A DNA stretch of 64,000 bases. Origin: Streptomyces antibioticus (GTDB lineage Bacteria > Actinomycetota > Actinomycetes > Streptomycetales > Streptomycetaceae). Shown in pieces: positions 47,809 to 55,938 of the stretch (position 1 is its first letter; each line of letters opens with the position of its first letter). Made by a program: the position numbers and the translations under genes. The notes under the pieces are model-generated. The model was not told the DNA's origin. It searched no databases and saw nothing but the letters and a program-made list of their open reading frames with translations. The stretch spans positions 3,226,645 through 3,290,644 of the forward strand of contig NZ_CM007717.1 of NCBI RefSeq assembly GCF_002019855.1. Direction: 5' to 3'.

Positions 47809-48969
47809 TCACAGTGTCACCTCCGGGACGGCGACGCGGCGGCCCTCTGCCGACGACTTCAGTCCCAGTTCGGCGAGTTGGACGCCTCGGGCGCCCGCCA
47901 GGAGGTCCCAGTGGTAGGGGGCGTCGGCGTAGACGTGGCGCAGGAACAGTTCCCACTGGGCCTTGAAGCCGTTGTCGTAGACAGCGTTGTCGGGGACCTC
48001 CTGCCACTGGTCGCGGAAGGTCTCGGTGGCGGGGACGTCCGGGTTCCAGACCGGCTTGGGGGTGGCGCTGCGGTGCTGGACGCGGCAGTCGCGCAGGCCG
48101 GCGACGGCGGAGCCCTCGGTGCCGTCGACCTGGAACTCCACGAGTTCGTCGCGGTGGACGCGGACCGCCCATGAGGAGTTGATCTGGGCGATCGCGCCGC
48201 CCTCCAGCTCGAAGACGCCGTACGCGGCGTCGTCGGCGGTGGCGTCGTAGGGCTTGCCGTTCTCGTCCCAGCGCTGCGGGATGTGGGTGGCGGTGAGGGC
48301 CTGGACGGAGGTGACCCGGCCGAAGAGTTCGTGCAGCACGTACTCCCAGTGCGGGAACATGTCGACGACGATGCCGCCGCCGTCCTGCGCACGGTAGTTC
48401 CAGGACGGACGCTGGGCGCTCTGCCAGTCGCCCTCGAAGACCCAGTAGCCGAACTCGCCGCGCACGGACAGGATCCGGCCGAAGAAGCCGCCGTCGATCA
48501 GCCGCTTCAGCTTGAGCAGGCCCGGCAGGAACAGCTTGTCCTGGACGACGCCGTGCCGGATGCCGGCGGCGTCGGCGAGCCGGGCCAGTTCCAGGGCGCC
48601 GTCGAGGCCGGTGGCGGTGGGCTTCTCCGTGTAGACGTGCTTGCCGGCGGCGACGGCCTTGCGGATCGCCTCCTCGCGCGCGGAGGTGACCTGGGCGTCG
48701 AAGTAGATGCCGACGGACGGGTCGGCGAGCACCGCGTCGAGGTCCGTCGAGACCTGCGTGACGGGGTCCAGGCCGTGCCGTTCCGCCAGCGCGCGCAGGG
48801 CGGGTTCGCGGCGGCCGACGAGGACCGGTTCGGGCCACAGCACGGTGCCGTCGCCGAGGTCGAGGCCGCCCTGTTCCCGCAGGGCGAGGACGGAACGGAC
48901 GAGGTGCTGGCGGTAACCCATGCGCCCGGTCACGCCGTTCATGGCGATACGCACCGTCTTGCGGGTCAC
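47809..48969 (-). CDS. Gfo/Idh/MocA family oxidoreductase
   Basis: 386 residues, GTG start with GAAGGGA upstream. Rossmann NAD(P) domain begins VRIAMNGVTGRMGYRQHLVRS; the catalytic EKP motif is in GKHVYTEKPTA. C-terminal substrate domain with DMFPHWEYVLHELFG and AQINSSWAVRVHRDE. Such enzymes oxidise or reduce sugars, sugar acids or inositols. First gene of the leftward operon; a LacI-type operator lies 70 nt upstream. Separated from the DUF993 gene by the minisatellite, so operon continuity past it is uncertain. Confidence 0.88.
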   Translation of the reverse strand: MTRKTVRIAMNGVTGRMGYRQHLVRSVLALREQGGLDLGDGTVLWPEPVLVGRREPALRALAERHGLDPVTQVSTDLDAVLADPSVGIYFDAQVTSAREEAIRKAVAAGKHVYTEKPTATGLDGALELARLADAAGIRHGVVQDKLFLPGLLKLKRLIDGGFFGRILSVRGEFGYWVFEGDWQSAQRPSWNYRAQDGGGIVVDMFPHWEYVLHELFGRVTSVQALTATHIPQRWDENGKPYDATADDAAYGVFELEGGAIAQINSSWAVRVHRDELVEFQVDGTEGSAVAGLRDCRVQHRSATPKPVWNPDVPATETFRDQWQEVPDNAVYDNGFKAQWELFLRHVYADAPYHWDLLAGARGVQLAELGLKSSAEGRRVAVPEVTL

Positions 48970-49036
48970 GTCGGATCCCTTCGTAGGCGTGGTACGCGGG
49001 TCTGCGCGCCGCGTACGCCTTCCTGATCAGCGTCAC

Positions 49037-49050
49037 AGCAAGCGCTTTCT
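49037..49050. promoter_or_regulatory. LacI/GalR-type operator
   Basis: AGCAAGCGCTTTCT: a palindrome with the AAGCGCTT centre typical of LacI-family operators (6 of 7 base pairs symmetric). It lies between the oxidoreductase operon and the divergent LacI gene, so the regulator probably represses the leftward operon and perhaps itself. Confidence 0.75.
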
Positions 49051-49196
49051 ATCCAGGGAGAAGCTAGCCCCTGACCGGCGCCCGGGACAAGACCGTGTCC
49101 CGACCGAGTTGTTCGAGGGGGCGAACAACGGGGGCCTGTGGCCGTAAGGTCTGCTCGACACGCACGGAACCGAGACCACGGCCTGCCTGTCTACGT

Positions 49197-49246
49197 GGAC
49201 GTACGTGAAGTACGCGGACGTACGTGAGGTACGGGGACGTACGACG
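49197..49246 (+). repeat. 19-nt direct repeats ahead of the LacI gene
   Basis: Two copies of a 19-nt unit starting GGACGTACGTGA(A/G)GTACG and a partial third. Each contains ACGTACGT/GTAC palindromes. They span the likely promoter/leader of the LacI gene, so they may be protein-binding sites. Confidence 0.65.
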
Positions 49247-49271
49247 AGATGCGCGACCGGAGGACGACGAG

Positions 49272-50318
49272 ATGACGGTGACCCTGGCGGACGTGGCGGC
49301 CCGCGCGCAGGTCTCCCCCGCGACGGTGTCGCGCGTGCTGAACGGGAACTACCCGGTCGCGGCGACCACCCGGGAACGGGTGCTGCGGGCCGTGGACGAG
49401 CTGGACTACGTGCTCAACGGCCCGGCGAGCGCGCTGGCGGCCGCCACGTCGGACCTGGTGGGCATCCTGGTGAACGACATCGCCGACCCCTTCTTCGGGA
49501 TCATGGCGAGCGCCATCCAGTCGGAGATCGGCGGCCCCGGGGGGCGTGCGGGCGGGGAACGGCTGGCCGTGGTCTGCAACACCGGCGGCGACCCCGAGCG
49601 TGAACTGACCTATCTGACCCTGCTCCAGCGGCAGCGGGCCGCGGCCGTGGTGCTGACCGGCGGGGCCGTGGAGGACGAGCCGCACGCGGCGGCGGCCGCG
49701 GCGAAGCTGCGCAAGCTGGGCGAGGCGGGGACGCGGGTGGTGCTGTGCGGGCGGCCGCCGGCGCCGGACACCCGGGCGATCGCGCTGACCTTCGACAACC
49801 GGGGCGGCGGGCGGGAGTTGACCGAGCACCTCATCGGGCTCGGCCACCGGCGGCTCGGCTACATCGCGGGCCCCGAGGAGCGGACCACCACCCGGCACCG
49901 GCTCGAAGGTCACCGTGCGGCGCTGGCCGCGGCCGGTATCGAGGAGGATCCGCGCTGGACCGTGCACGGGCCCTACGACCGGCGGGCCGGCTACGAGGCC
50001 ACGCTCGAACTCCTGCGCCGCGACGCCACGTTGACGGCCGTGGTCGCCGCGAACGACTCCGTCGCACTGGGCGCCTGCGCGGCCCTGCGCGACTCCGGGC
50101 TGCGCATCCCGGAGGACGTCTCCGTGGCCGGCTTCGACGACCTGCCGTTCAGCATCGACGCGGTGCCCTCGCTGACGACCGTACGGCTCCCCCTCGCGGA
50201 GGCGGGCGCCCGGGCGGGGCGGATCGCCATGGGGCGGGAGGAGCCGCCGCCGGGCGGGATCGCGGTGGTGCGGGGGGAGTTGATGGTGCGGGGGTCCTCC
50301 GGAGTGCCGCGGGCGTGA
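49272..50318 (+). CDS. LacI-family transcriptional regulator
   Basis: 348 residues, ATG with GGAGG 8 nt upstream. N-terminal HTH TLADVAARAQVSPATVSRVLNGNYPV and hinge LNGPASALAAATSDLVGILV; periplasmic-binding-like core with TAVVAANDSVALGACAALRDSGLRIPEDVSVAGFDDLPF. Represses sugar genes until an inducer binds. Divergent from the oxidoreductase operon; an S1-domain gene overlaps its end (GTGA). Confidence 0.94.
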   Translation: MTVTLADVAARAQVSPATVSRVLNGNYPVAATTRERVLRAVDELDYVLNGPASALAAATSDLVGILVNDIADPFFGIMASAIQSEIGGPGGRAGGERLAVVCNTGGDPERELTYLTLLQRQRAAAVVLTGGAVEDEPHAAAAAAKLRKLGEAGTRVVLCGRPPAPDTRAIALTFDNRGGGRELTEHLIGLGHRRLGYIAGPEERTTTRHRLEGHRAALAAAGIEEDPRWTVHGPYDRRAGYEATLELLRRDATLTAVVAANDSVALGACAALRDSGLRIPEDVSVAGFDDLPFSIDAVPSLTTVRLPLAEAGARAGRIAMGREEPPPGGIAVVRGELMVRGSSGVPRA

Positions 50319-51250
50319 GGCGCCGGGTGAGCGAGGGCGACTCCTCGGGGTTTCCGCGGGCGGTGCGGGTCGGGGACGTGGTCGAGGGGGTCGTCGCGAG
50401 CGTCGGCCGGTCGGCGCGGGTGACGTTGGACGGGTTTCCCACGCGACCGGTCGGGGAGATCGGGCCGCTGGACACACCGTGGGGGCGGGGCCGGGCGACC
50501 GACCTCGCGGTCGGGCAGCGGATCAGGGCGGTGGTCATGACCGTCGGTCCGGACGGGGAGCGGGCGGGCCTGTCCCTGGCCGCCGCCGCGTACCCGGAGC
50601 TGTGGGCGTTCCTGAGCGGGCTCCAGCCGGACTGCCGTCTCACCGGGACGGTCGCGTCGATCGAGTCCTACGGCGTCTTCGTGGCGCTGGACGAGGGCCC
50701 GGCCCACCCCGTCTTTCCCGGCGTCGGCTTCATCACCTACGCCGAACTGTCCTGGACCCGCTTCGAGTCGGCCTCGGAGGTGGTGCGGGTGGGGCAGCGG
50801 GTCACGTGTGTCTTCCTCCAGATCGACACGTGGAACGGCGAGGCGCGGCTGTCCCTGCGGGCGACCCTGCCGGACCCGTTCCTCGCCTTCGCGGACGCGG
50901 TCGACGCGGCAGGCGGGGAGGGCCGCGCGGTCACGTTCCGCGGGCGGGTCACGAAGCTGACGCCCATCGGGGTGTTCGTGCGGGTCGCCGACGGGGTGGA
51001 GGGGCTGGTGCCGGTCGAGGGGGCGGATGTGTCGGACGAAACGGGTCGCGTCGTCGTGCCGGATCGGGGCGATGTCGTGGTCGGGGGCGAGGGCGATGTC
51101 GCGGTCGGGGACGAGGGCGAGGTCGTCGTCGAGAACGAGGCCGATGTCGTCGTCGGGGACCAGGTCCATGTCGTCGTCACTCGGGTCTCGCGGGAAGGGC
51201 GGCGGGTGGTGCTCGCGTGGGTGGGGGCGGCGGCGGGTTCGGGTCGGTAG
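50315..51250 (+). CDS. S1 RNA-binding domain protein with octad expansion
   Basis: 311 residues, GTG start overlapping the LacI stop. Three S1-like domains: about 18-90 (VRVGDVVEGVVASVGRSARVTLDG), 105-185 (LTGTVASIESYGVFVALDEG) and 205-305 (FRGRVTKLTPIGVFVRVADGVEGLVPV). In the third, the strand that normally reads VxVGDxVxVxV is expanded into four eight-residue repeats (GDVVVGGE, GDVAVGDE, GEVVVENE, ADVVVGDQ; 51068-51163) before VHVVVTRVSREGRRVVLAW. Function in RNA binding is inferred from the fold. Coupling to a LacI gene is unexplained. GTG at 50327 is an alternative start. Confidence 0.85.
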   Translation: MRRRVSEGDSSGFPRAVRVGDVVEGVVASVGRSARVTLDGFPTRPVGEIGPLDTPWGRGRATDLAVGQRIRAVVMTVGPDGERAGLSLAAAAYPELWAFLSGLQPDCRLTGTVASIESYGVFVALDEGPAHPVFPGVGFITYAELSWTRFESASEVVRVGQRVTCVFLQIDTWNGEARLSLRATLPDPFLAFADAVDAAGGEGRAVTFRGRVTKLTPIGVFVRVADGVEGLVPVEGADVSDETGRVVVPDRGDVVVGGEGDVAVGDEGEVVVENEADVVVGDQVHVVVTRVSREGRRVVLAWVGAAAGSGR

Positions 51251-51288
51251 GACTGGCGGGCGGGGCCGGGACGAGTAGGGTCCGAGAC

Positions 51289-52083
51289 ATGAAGCTCGCC
51301 TTCTCCACCCTCGGTGTTCCCGGGTTGCCCGTACCGGAGGTACTGGCGCTCGCGTCCGCGCACGGCTATCACGGCGTCGAGCTGCGCGCCCATCCGGAGG
51401 AGCCGGTGAACCCCGGGCTCGGGCCGGACGAACGGGCCGCCACGGCGGCCGCGTTCGAGGCCGCCGGGGTGGAGGTGCTCGGCGTCGCCGGGTACGTGCA
51501 GGTGGCCGCGGGCGGGGACGACGCGGCCGTCATCGAGGAGATCAGGACGCTGATCGACCTCGCCAAGGACCTCGGCGCGCCCTACGTCCGTGTCTTCCCC
51601 GGCGCGGTGGACGGACAGGAGGACGCCGACGCCGTCGCCGCGCGCAGGCTCGGCACCGCCGCCGAGTACGCCGCCGACCACGGCGTACGGATCCTGCTGG
51701 AGACCCATGACTCGCACCGCACCGGCGCGGACGCCATCCGGGTCCTCGGCCCGGTCGGGCACCGTAACGTCGGCGCGCTGTGGGACGTCATGCACACCTG
51801 GCTCGGCGGCGAGCAGCCGCAGGAGACCTACGCCGCGCTCTCGCCGTATCTCGGATACGTGCAGGTCAAGGACATCGTCTCGGCCCAGGACACGACCCCG
51901 CTCGCGCTGGGCGCGGGGGTGCTGCCGCTGGCCGAGTGCGTGGAGGTGCTGTCCCGGCACGGCTGGGACGGCTGGCTGTGCTGGGAGTACGAGAAGCGCT
52001 GGTACCCGGACGCCGAGCCGCTCGCGGGGCTGCTGGGGCGGGGGCGGGAGCATCTGTCCCGGCTGCTCAACGACTCCGCGTGA
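51289..52083 (+). CDS. TIM-barrel sugar isomerase/epimerase
   Basis: 264 residues. AP-endonuclease-2/xylose-isomerase family: KLAFSTLGVPGLPVPEVLALASAHGYHGVELRAHPEE, GAPYVRVFPGAVDG, RILLETHDSHRTG, GALWDVMHTWL, YVQVKDIVS and CWEYEKRWYPDAEPL give the metal-ligand Glu, Asp and His. Probably an isomerase or epimerase of the same carbohydrate pathway as the leftward operon, but not overlapping the S1 gene (38 nt gap). Third barrel of this class in the window, with the ones at 30964 and 45130. Confidence 0.88.
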   Translation: MKLAFSTLGVPGLPVPEVLALASAHGYHGVELRAHPEEPVNPGLGPDERAATAAAFEAAGVEVLGVAGYVQVAAGGDDAAVIEEIRTLIDLAKDLGAPYVRVFPGAVDGQEDADAVAARRLGTAAEYAADHGVRILLETHDSHRTGADAIRVLGPVGHRNVGALWDVMHTWLGGEQPQETYAALSPYLGYVQVKDIVSAQDTTPLALGAGVLPLAECVEVLSRHGWDGWLCWEYEKRWYPDAEPLAGLLGRGREHLSRLLNDSA

Positions 52084-52142
52084 CGGGTGCGCGGTTGCGC
52101 GGCGGGCGGGAAATCGGCTGGCGGGCCGGTGGGGGCGCGGGT

Positions 52143-52148
52143 TAGCCT
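52143..52148 (+). promoter_or_regulatory. Extended -10 of the exporter gene
   Basis: TTAGCCT: -10 hexamer TAGCCT, 7 nt before a GTG. No clear -35. If transcription starts at that GTG, the message is leaderless and its first open frame is the short peptide at 52156. Confidence 0.5.
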
Positions 52149-52155
52149 CCGCGCC

Positions 52156-52215
52156 GTGATGCAGCAGTCCCCGGCGCCCTCCGCCGACCCCTTCCCCGTC
52201 CCCGTCCCGTCATGA
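52156..52215 (+). CDS. Possible 19-residue leader peptide
   Basis: A short frame from GTG-ATG encoding MQQSPAPSADPFPVPVPS, Pro/Ser-rich, that ends in a TGA overlapping the exporter ATG (ATGA). It follows a -10 at the spacing of a leaderless message. Proline-rich leader peptides overlapping a resistance-type exporter start can serve in translational control, but this one could also be chance. Confidence 0.35.
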   Translation: MMQQSPAPSADPFPVPVPS

Positions 52216-53525
52216 GCCCGGTCTCCCGGGCCTTTCTCGACGTCCGTCCCCTGCGGACCTCCCCCGTCTACCGGCGGCTGCTGATCGGGCGCACGGTGTC
52301 CACGCTCGGTGGCTTCATGACCATGGTCACCGTCATGTACCAGGTGTGGGACATGACCCACAGCTCGCTGTGGAGCGGGGCGGTCGGTCTGGCGCAGGCG
52401 CTGCCGATGATCGGCGTCGGCCTGTTCGCGGGGGCCTGGGTGGACCGGGCGGACCGGCGCCGCGCCTATCTCCTGTCGACGGTCGGCTCCGCGGTCTGCT
52501 CGGTGCTGCTGGCCGTGCAGGGGTTCACCGGGCACGTTCCGGTGCCGGGGGTGCTGGCTCTGGTCGCGGCGCAGTCGGCGTTCGGCGCGCTCGGCGCCCC
52601 CGCGGCGGGGGTGTTCGTACCGCGGCTGCTGCCCAAGGACCAGGTGGCGGCCGGGCTCGCCCTGAACCAGGTCACCGGGCAGGCGATGATGCTGCTGGGC
52701 CCGGCCCTCGCGGGCCTGGTGCTCGGCTGGTGGGGCATCGGCGTCTGCTATCTGCTGGACGCCCTCAGTTTCGGCCTCGCCTTCTACGGCGCCTACGGGC
52801 TGCCCGCGCTGCCGCCCGAGGGCGGGTCGTCGCGTCCCGGGGTGCACGGCGTGCTGGACGGGCTGCGGTTCCTGACCGGGCACCGGGTGGTGCGCGGGGC
52901 GCTGCTGACGGATCTCGCGGCGACCGTGCTGGCCATGCCGGTGAGTCTGTTCCCGCTGGTCAACGCGGAGCGTTTCGGGGGCGATCCGCACACGCTCGGG
53001 CTGTTCCTGTCGGCGCTCGCGGTGGGCGGGGTGGCGGCGACCACCTTCTCCGGGCCGGTCACCCGGCTGGCCCGTCCCGGCCCGGTGATGCTGTGCGCGT
53101 CGGCGACCTGGGGGCTCGCCCTCGCCCTGTTCGGGCTGACGGCCAGTGCCTGGGCGGGGCTGGCGATGCTGGTGGTGGCCGGTGCGGCGGACTCGGTGGC
53201 CGTGCTCTCCCGCACGACGATCGTGCAGACCCGTACGCCGGACGCCCTGCTGGGGCGGGTGACGGCGGCCGAGACCATCGTCGGCCAGGCCGGCCCGCAT
53301 CTCGGCAACCTGCGCGGCGGCGCGCTGGCCGGCTGGTCATCGGGGGCGACCGCGCTGGTGGCGGGCGGCCTGATGTGCCTGGCGGCGGTGACGGCGGTGG
53401 GGGTGACCACGCCGGAGCTGCGAGGTGGGAGGGCGGGGACCGGCCGCCCCGAGGAGGATCTTGTGACCGACCCGGAGACGACGGGCCCGGGGGCGACTCA
53501 GGAGACGGCCCGGGCGAAGCCCTGA
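52212..53525 (+). CDS. MFS exporter (MFS_3/EntS-like)
   Basis: 437 residues with 12 helices. MFS start RTSPVYRRLLIGRTVSTLGGFMTMVTVMYQVWD and loop GAWVDRADRRRAYLL; the GLFLSALAVGG and DALLGRVTAAETIVGQ segments are those of the MFS_3 (PF05977) branch, which includes enterobactin and macrolide exporters. Ends with a 40-residue hydrophilic tail. No adjacent regulator of the TetR type; substrate unknown. Confidence 0.88.
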   Translation: MSPVSRAFLDVRPLRTSPVYRRLLIGRTVSTLGGFMTMVTVMYQVWDMTHSSLWSGAVGLAQALPMIGVGLFAGAWVDRADRRRAYLLSTVGSAVCSVLLAVQGFTGHVPVPGVLALVAAQSAFGALGAPAAGVFVPRLLPKDQVAAGLALNQVTGQAMMLLGPALAGLVLGWWGIGVCYLLDALSFGLAFYGAYGLPALPPEGGSSRPGVHGVLDGLRFLTGHRVVRGALLTDLAATVLAMPVSLFPLVNAERFGGDPHTLGLFLSALAVGGVAATTFSGPVTRLARPGPVMLCASATWGLALALFGLTASAWAGLAMLVVAGAADSVAVLSRTTIVQTRTPDALLGRVTAAETIVGQAGPHLGNLRGGALAGWSSGATALVAGGLMCLAAVTAVGVTTPELRGGRAGTGRPEEDLVTDPETTGPGATQETARAKP

Positions 53526-53877
53526 CCCTGAGTGCGGGCCCGGGAAGGCTTGGGGAGAGTTCGCGAAGGGGCCCAGGGGAGGGCCCGAGGAGTGACCCAG
53601 GAAAAGGGCGAGACGGTGGGCCGGGAGGCGGCTCGCAGGCCCGGGGCGGGCGATGGTCCGGGGCCGGGCGATGGTCCGAGGCCGGGCGATGGTCCGAGGC
53701 CGGGCGATGGTCCGGGGCCGACCCTGAGAAGGCCCTGATGTGTGCCCCGGCCCGGCACAACCCCCGTCGCCGACCCGAGAAAGCCCGATGGGCGACCCGG
53801 ACACAGCCGCGCGACCAGAGCCGAAGGACCGGCACCGGCCCCAGCACCGGCACCGGCACCGGCACTCCCGAGCCCCT
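53526..53877. repeat. Repeat-rich spacer between convergent genes
   Basis: No gene is supported here. At 53648-53719 there are four 18-nt tandem units (GGGCGATGGTCCG(G/A)GGCC). The rest is high-GC, with a CACCGGCACCGGCACCGGCAC run near 53838. The exporter ends to the left and a leftward hydrolase ends to the right. Confidence 0.7.
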
Positions 53878-54498
53878 CTACCCCCGTCCCCGTACCTTGA
53901 TCCGAGCCCCCGCGTCCACGCACCACTCCAGCACCGACGGCCACGAGCCGTAACCCGCGTCCAGGTCGAGGTGCGCCGCGCCCGGCAGCAGGACCGGGTT
54001 CAGGCCCAGGGGATCGCCGTAGGCCGTTCGGATGCCCTCGGGGAGGTAGGGGTCGTCGTCGCCCGCGACCAGGAGGGTGGTGCCCGGGAGGGTGATCCCG
54101 TCGAGCGGCGGTAGGGCGAACTCCGCGACCTGCGGGTACCGCGCCAGCACGCTCGCGGACGGCGGGGCCACCAGGAGGACCCGGTCGACGGCCTCCGTCC
54201 CCGGCAGCTTCCCGGCGACGGCGTGCAGCCACAGGACGGCGGAGAGGCTGTGGGCGACGACGACCCGCTCGGCGCGGCCGGTGCCGAACCCGTCGAGATG
54301 GTCCGCCAGTTCGGCCAGCCATCGGCCGAGGGAGGGGTCGTCGGGGTCGGGGAGCTGTGGGTACGTGACGTCGTGCCCCAGCCGGGCGAGCCCGTCGGCG
54401 AGCTGGTGCTGCCAGTGGGCCGGGGGACGGTGGTTCTGCCAGCCGTGCAGGATGAGGAAGGCGCTCGGGGTCGTCGTGCTCGTCGTGCTCGTCGTCAT
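53878..54498 (-). CDS. RBBP9/YdeN-type serine hydrolase
   Basis: 206 residues. Alpha/beta hydrolase of the RBBP9 class: LHGWQNHRPPAHWQHQLAD, YPQLPDPDDPSLGRW, nucleophile VVVAHSLSAVLWLHA, late acid GDDDPYLP and GAAHLD for the catalytic His. Divergent from a LysR gene with only 50 nt between, so that regulator may control it. Substrate unknown; probably a small ester or peptide. Confidence 0.88.
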   Translation of the reverse strand: MTTSTTSTTTPSAFLILHGWQNHRPPAHWQHQLADGLARLGHDVTYPQLPDPDDPSLGRWLAELADHLDGFGTGRAERVVVAHSLSAVLWLHAVAGKLPGTEAVDRVLLVAPPSASVLARYPQVAEFALPPLDGITLPGTTLLVAGDDDPYLPEGIRTAYGDPLGLNPVLLPGAAHLDLDAGYGSWPSVLEWCVDAGARIKVRGRG

Positions 54499-54536
54499 GT
54501 TCCGATGATCGCCAGACTCGACCGTGCAGGTCCAGT

Positions 54537-54542
54537 TAATCT
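54537..54542 (+). promoter_or_regulatory. -10 of the LysR gene (leaderless)
   Basis: TAATCT ends 6 nt before the GTG of the LysR gene, and there is no RBS, so the transcript probably starts at or near the start codon. Confidence 0.5.
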
Positions 54543-54548
54543 TCCTGC

Positions 54549-55496
54549 GTGGATCCCTTAAGCCCGGCCTTCACCATTGATCTGCGCCGCCTCACCGTGC
54601 TGCGTGAACTCCAGCGCCGGGGCAGCGTCGCCCGGACCGCCGAGGCGCTGCACCTCACGCCGTCGGCGGTCTCCCAGCAACTCTCCGCCCTCGCCCGTGA
54701 CCTGGGCGTACCGCTCACGGAACGGGACGGCCGGGGCGTACGGCTCACCGGTCAGGCCCGGGTCCTCCTCGCGCACGCCGACGCCATCGCCGCCCAGTTG
54801 GAGCGGGCCCGCGCCGACCTCGCGGCCTACGGGGACGGCGGCCGGGGCACGGTGACCGTCGGCTGTTTCTCCAGCGGCATCCTGGGGCTGCTGCCCGCCG
54901 CGCTGCGGGCGTTGCGCGAACGGCTGCCGCGGGTGCGGGTGGACGTCGTGGAGGCCGAACCGCCGGACCTGTTCACCGCGTTGGACGCCGGGCAGGTGGA
55001 CGTGGCGGTCGCCGTGGACTTCGCGGCCGCTCCCCCGCACACCGACCGCCGCTACACCCGCGAGGACCTGCTCACCGACGTCCTGGACGTCGCCCTGCCG
55101 CCCGGCCACCGGCTGGCGGACCGGGGCGCGGTGCCGTTGCGCGAGCTGGCCAGGGACACGTGGATCGTGGGGGCCGCGTCGAGCTGCTGCGGGGCGGTGA
55201 CCCGTTCGGTGTGCGCGGCGGCGGGGTTCACGCCCGAGATCCGGCACGACGTCAACGACTGGGCGGCGCTGGCCGGGCTGGTCGAGGCGGGTCAGGGCGT
55301 CGCCCTGGTCCCCCGCCTGGTCCGCTCGCTCTACGCCCACCGCACCCTGGCCCTGCGCCCGGCCGAGGGCCCGCCTCCGTCCCGCAACGTCTTCGCCGCC
55401 GTCCGGGCCGGGGCGGAGAACGACCCGGTGGTGACGGCGGTACGGGAGGAACTGCGGCGGGCGGCGGACGGGGGAGGGGCGCGGGGTGCGGGGTGA
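54549..55496 (+). CDS. LysR-family regulator
   Basis: 315 residues, GTG start. N-terminal HTH: LRRLTVLRELQRRGSVARTAEALHLTPSAVSQQLSALARDLGVPL; C-terminal effector domain with VTVGCFSSGILGLLPAALRALRERLP. Probably controls the divergent hydrolase. The spacer contains the dyad-like GCAGGTCC region typical of LysR control, but no clear T-N11-A box. Confidence 0.92.
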   Translation: MDPLSPAFTIDLRRLTVLRELQRRGSVARTAEALHLTPSAVSQQLSALARDLGVPLTERDGRGVRLTGQARVLLAHADAIAAQLERARADLAAYGDGGRGTVTVGCFSSGILGLLPAALRALRERLPRVRVDVVEAEPPDLFTALDAGQVDVAVAVDFAAAPPHTDRRYTREDLLTDVLDVALPPGHRLADRGAVPLRELARDTWIVGAASSCCGAVTRSVCAAAGFTPEIRHDVNDWAALAGLVEAGQGVALVPRLVRSLYAHRTLALRPAEGPPPSRNVFAAVRAGAENDPVVTAVREELRRAADGGGARGAG

Positions 55497-55541
55497 CGAG
55501 GTGACGCCGGGTGGGTGGCGGTCCGGTGCGGTGGCCGCCAA

Positions 55542-55830
55542 GTCCGGTGGCGACGGGTGGCAGCGGTCCCCAGGGGGGAGGAGGAACCCCGCCGGACGGC
55601 GACTGCGCCGCCTCCGGACGGCCGACGCCCGGTCCGGTGATGCGGGCCCGGTACCGATCGACGCCAGGCGCCGGGTCCGGTCCGGTGGCGACGGACAGCG
55701 GCCCTACCGGGAAACCCCGCCGGACGGCGACTGCGGCAACTCCGTTCGGGCGACGCCCGGTTCGGTGACGGCCCGGCCCCGTGACACCGACCGCTGACAG
55801 GCGCCGGGTCCGGTCCAGTGGTCGGATCCG
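55542..55830. repeat. Tandem imperfect duplications of about 135 bp
   Basis: The segment beginning GTCCGGTGGCGACGG at 55542 recurs at 55680, and GTCCAGTGG at 55813 starts a truncated third copy (period about 138 then 133 nt). Shared blocks include CCCCGCCGGACGGCGACTG and AGGCGCCGGGTCCGGTCC. No gene is evident from 55497 to 55938. Confidence 0.7.
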
Positions 55831-55938
55831 GTCCCGTGGCCGGCCGGAACAGACGCCCGCCGCCCTCGATCACCCGCCGCCCACATCACGCGCACCGCGC
55901 GCAACCCGCACCCCGAACCGCCCCCGGCACGGGGTCCC

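Noticed and set aside
47132..49036. Long leftward frame covering the minisatellite and the oxidoreductase
   Set aside because: It is out of frame with the oxidoreductase and depends on the 39-bp repeats being divisible by three. No start or RBS fits.
53498..54322. Pro/Gly-rich frame over the spacer and hydrolase 3' end
   Set aside because: Shadow of 18-bp repeats and of the RBBP9-type gene, in a different frame; no signature.
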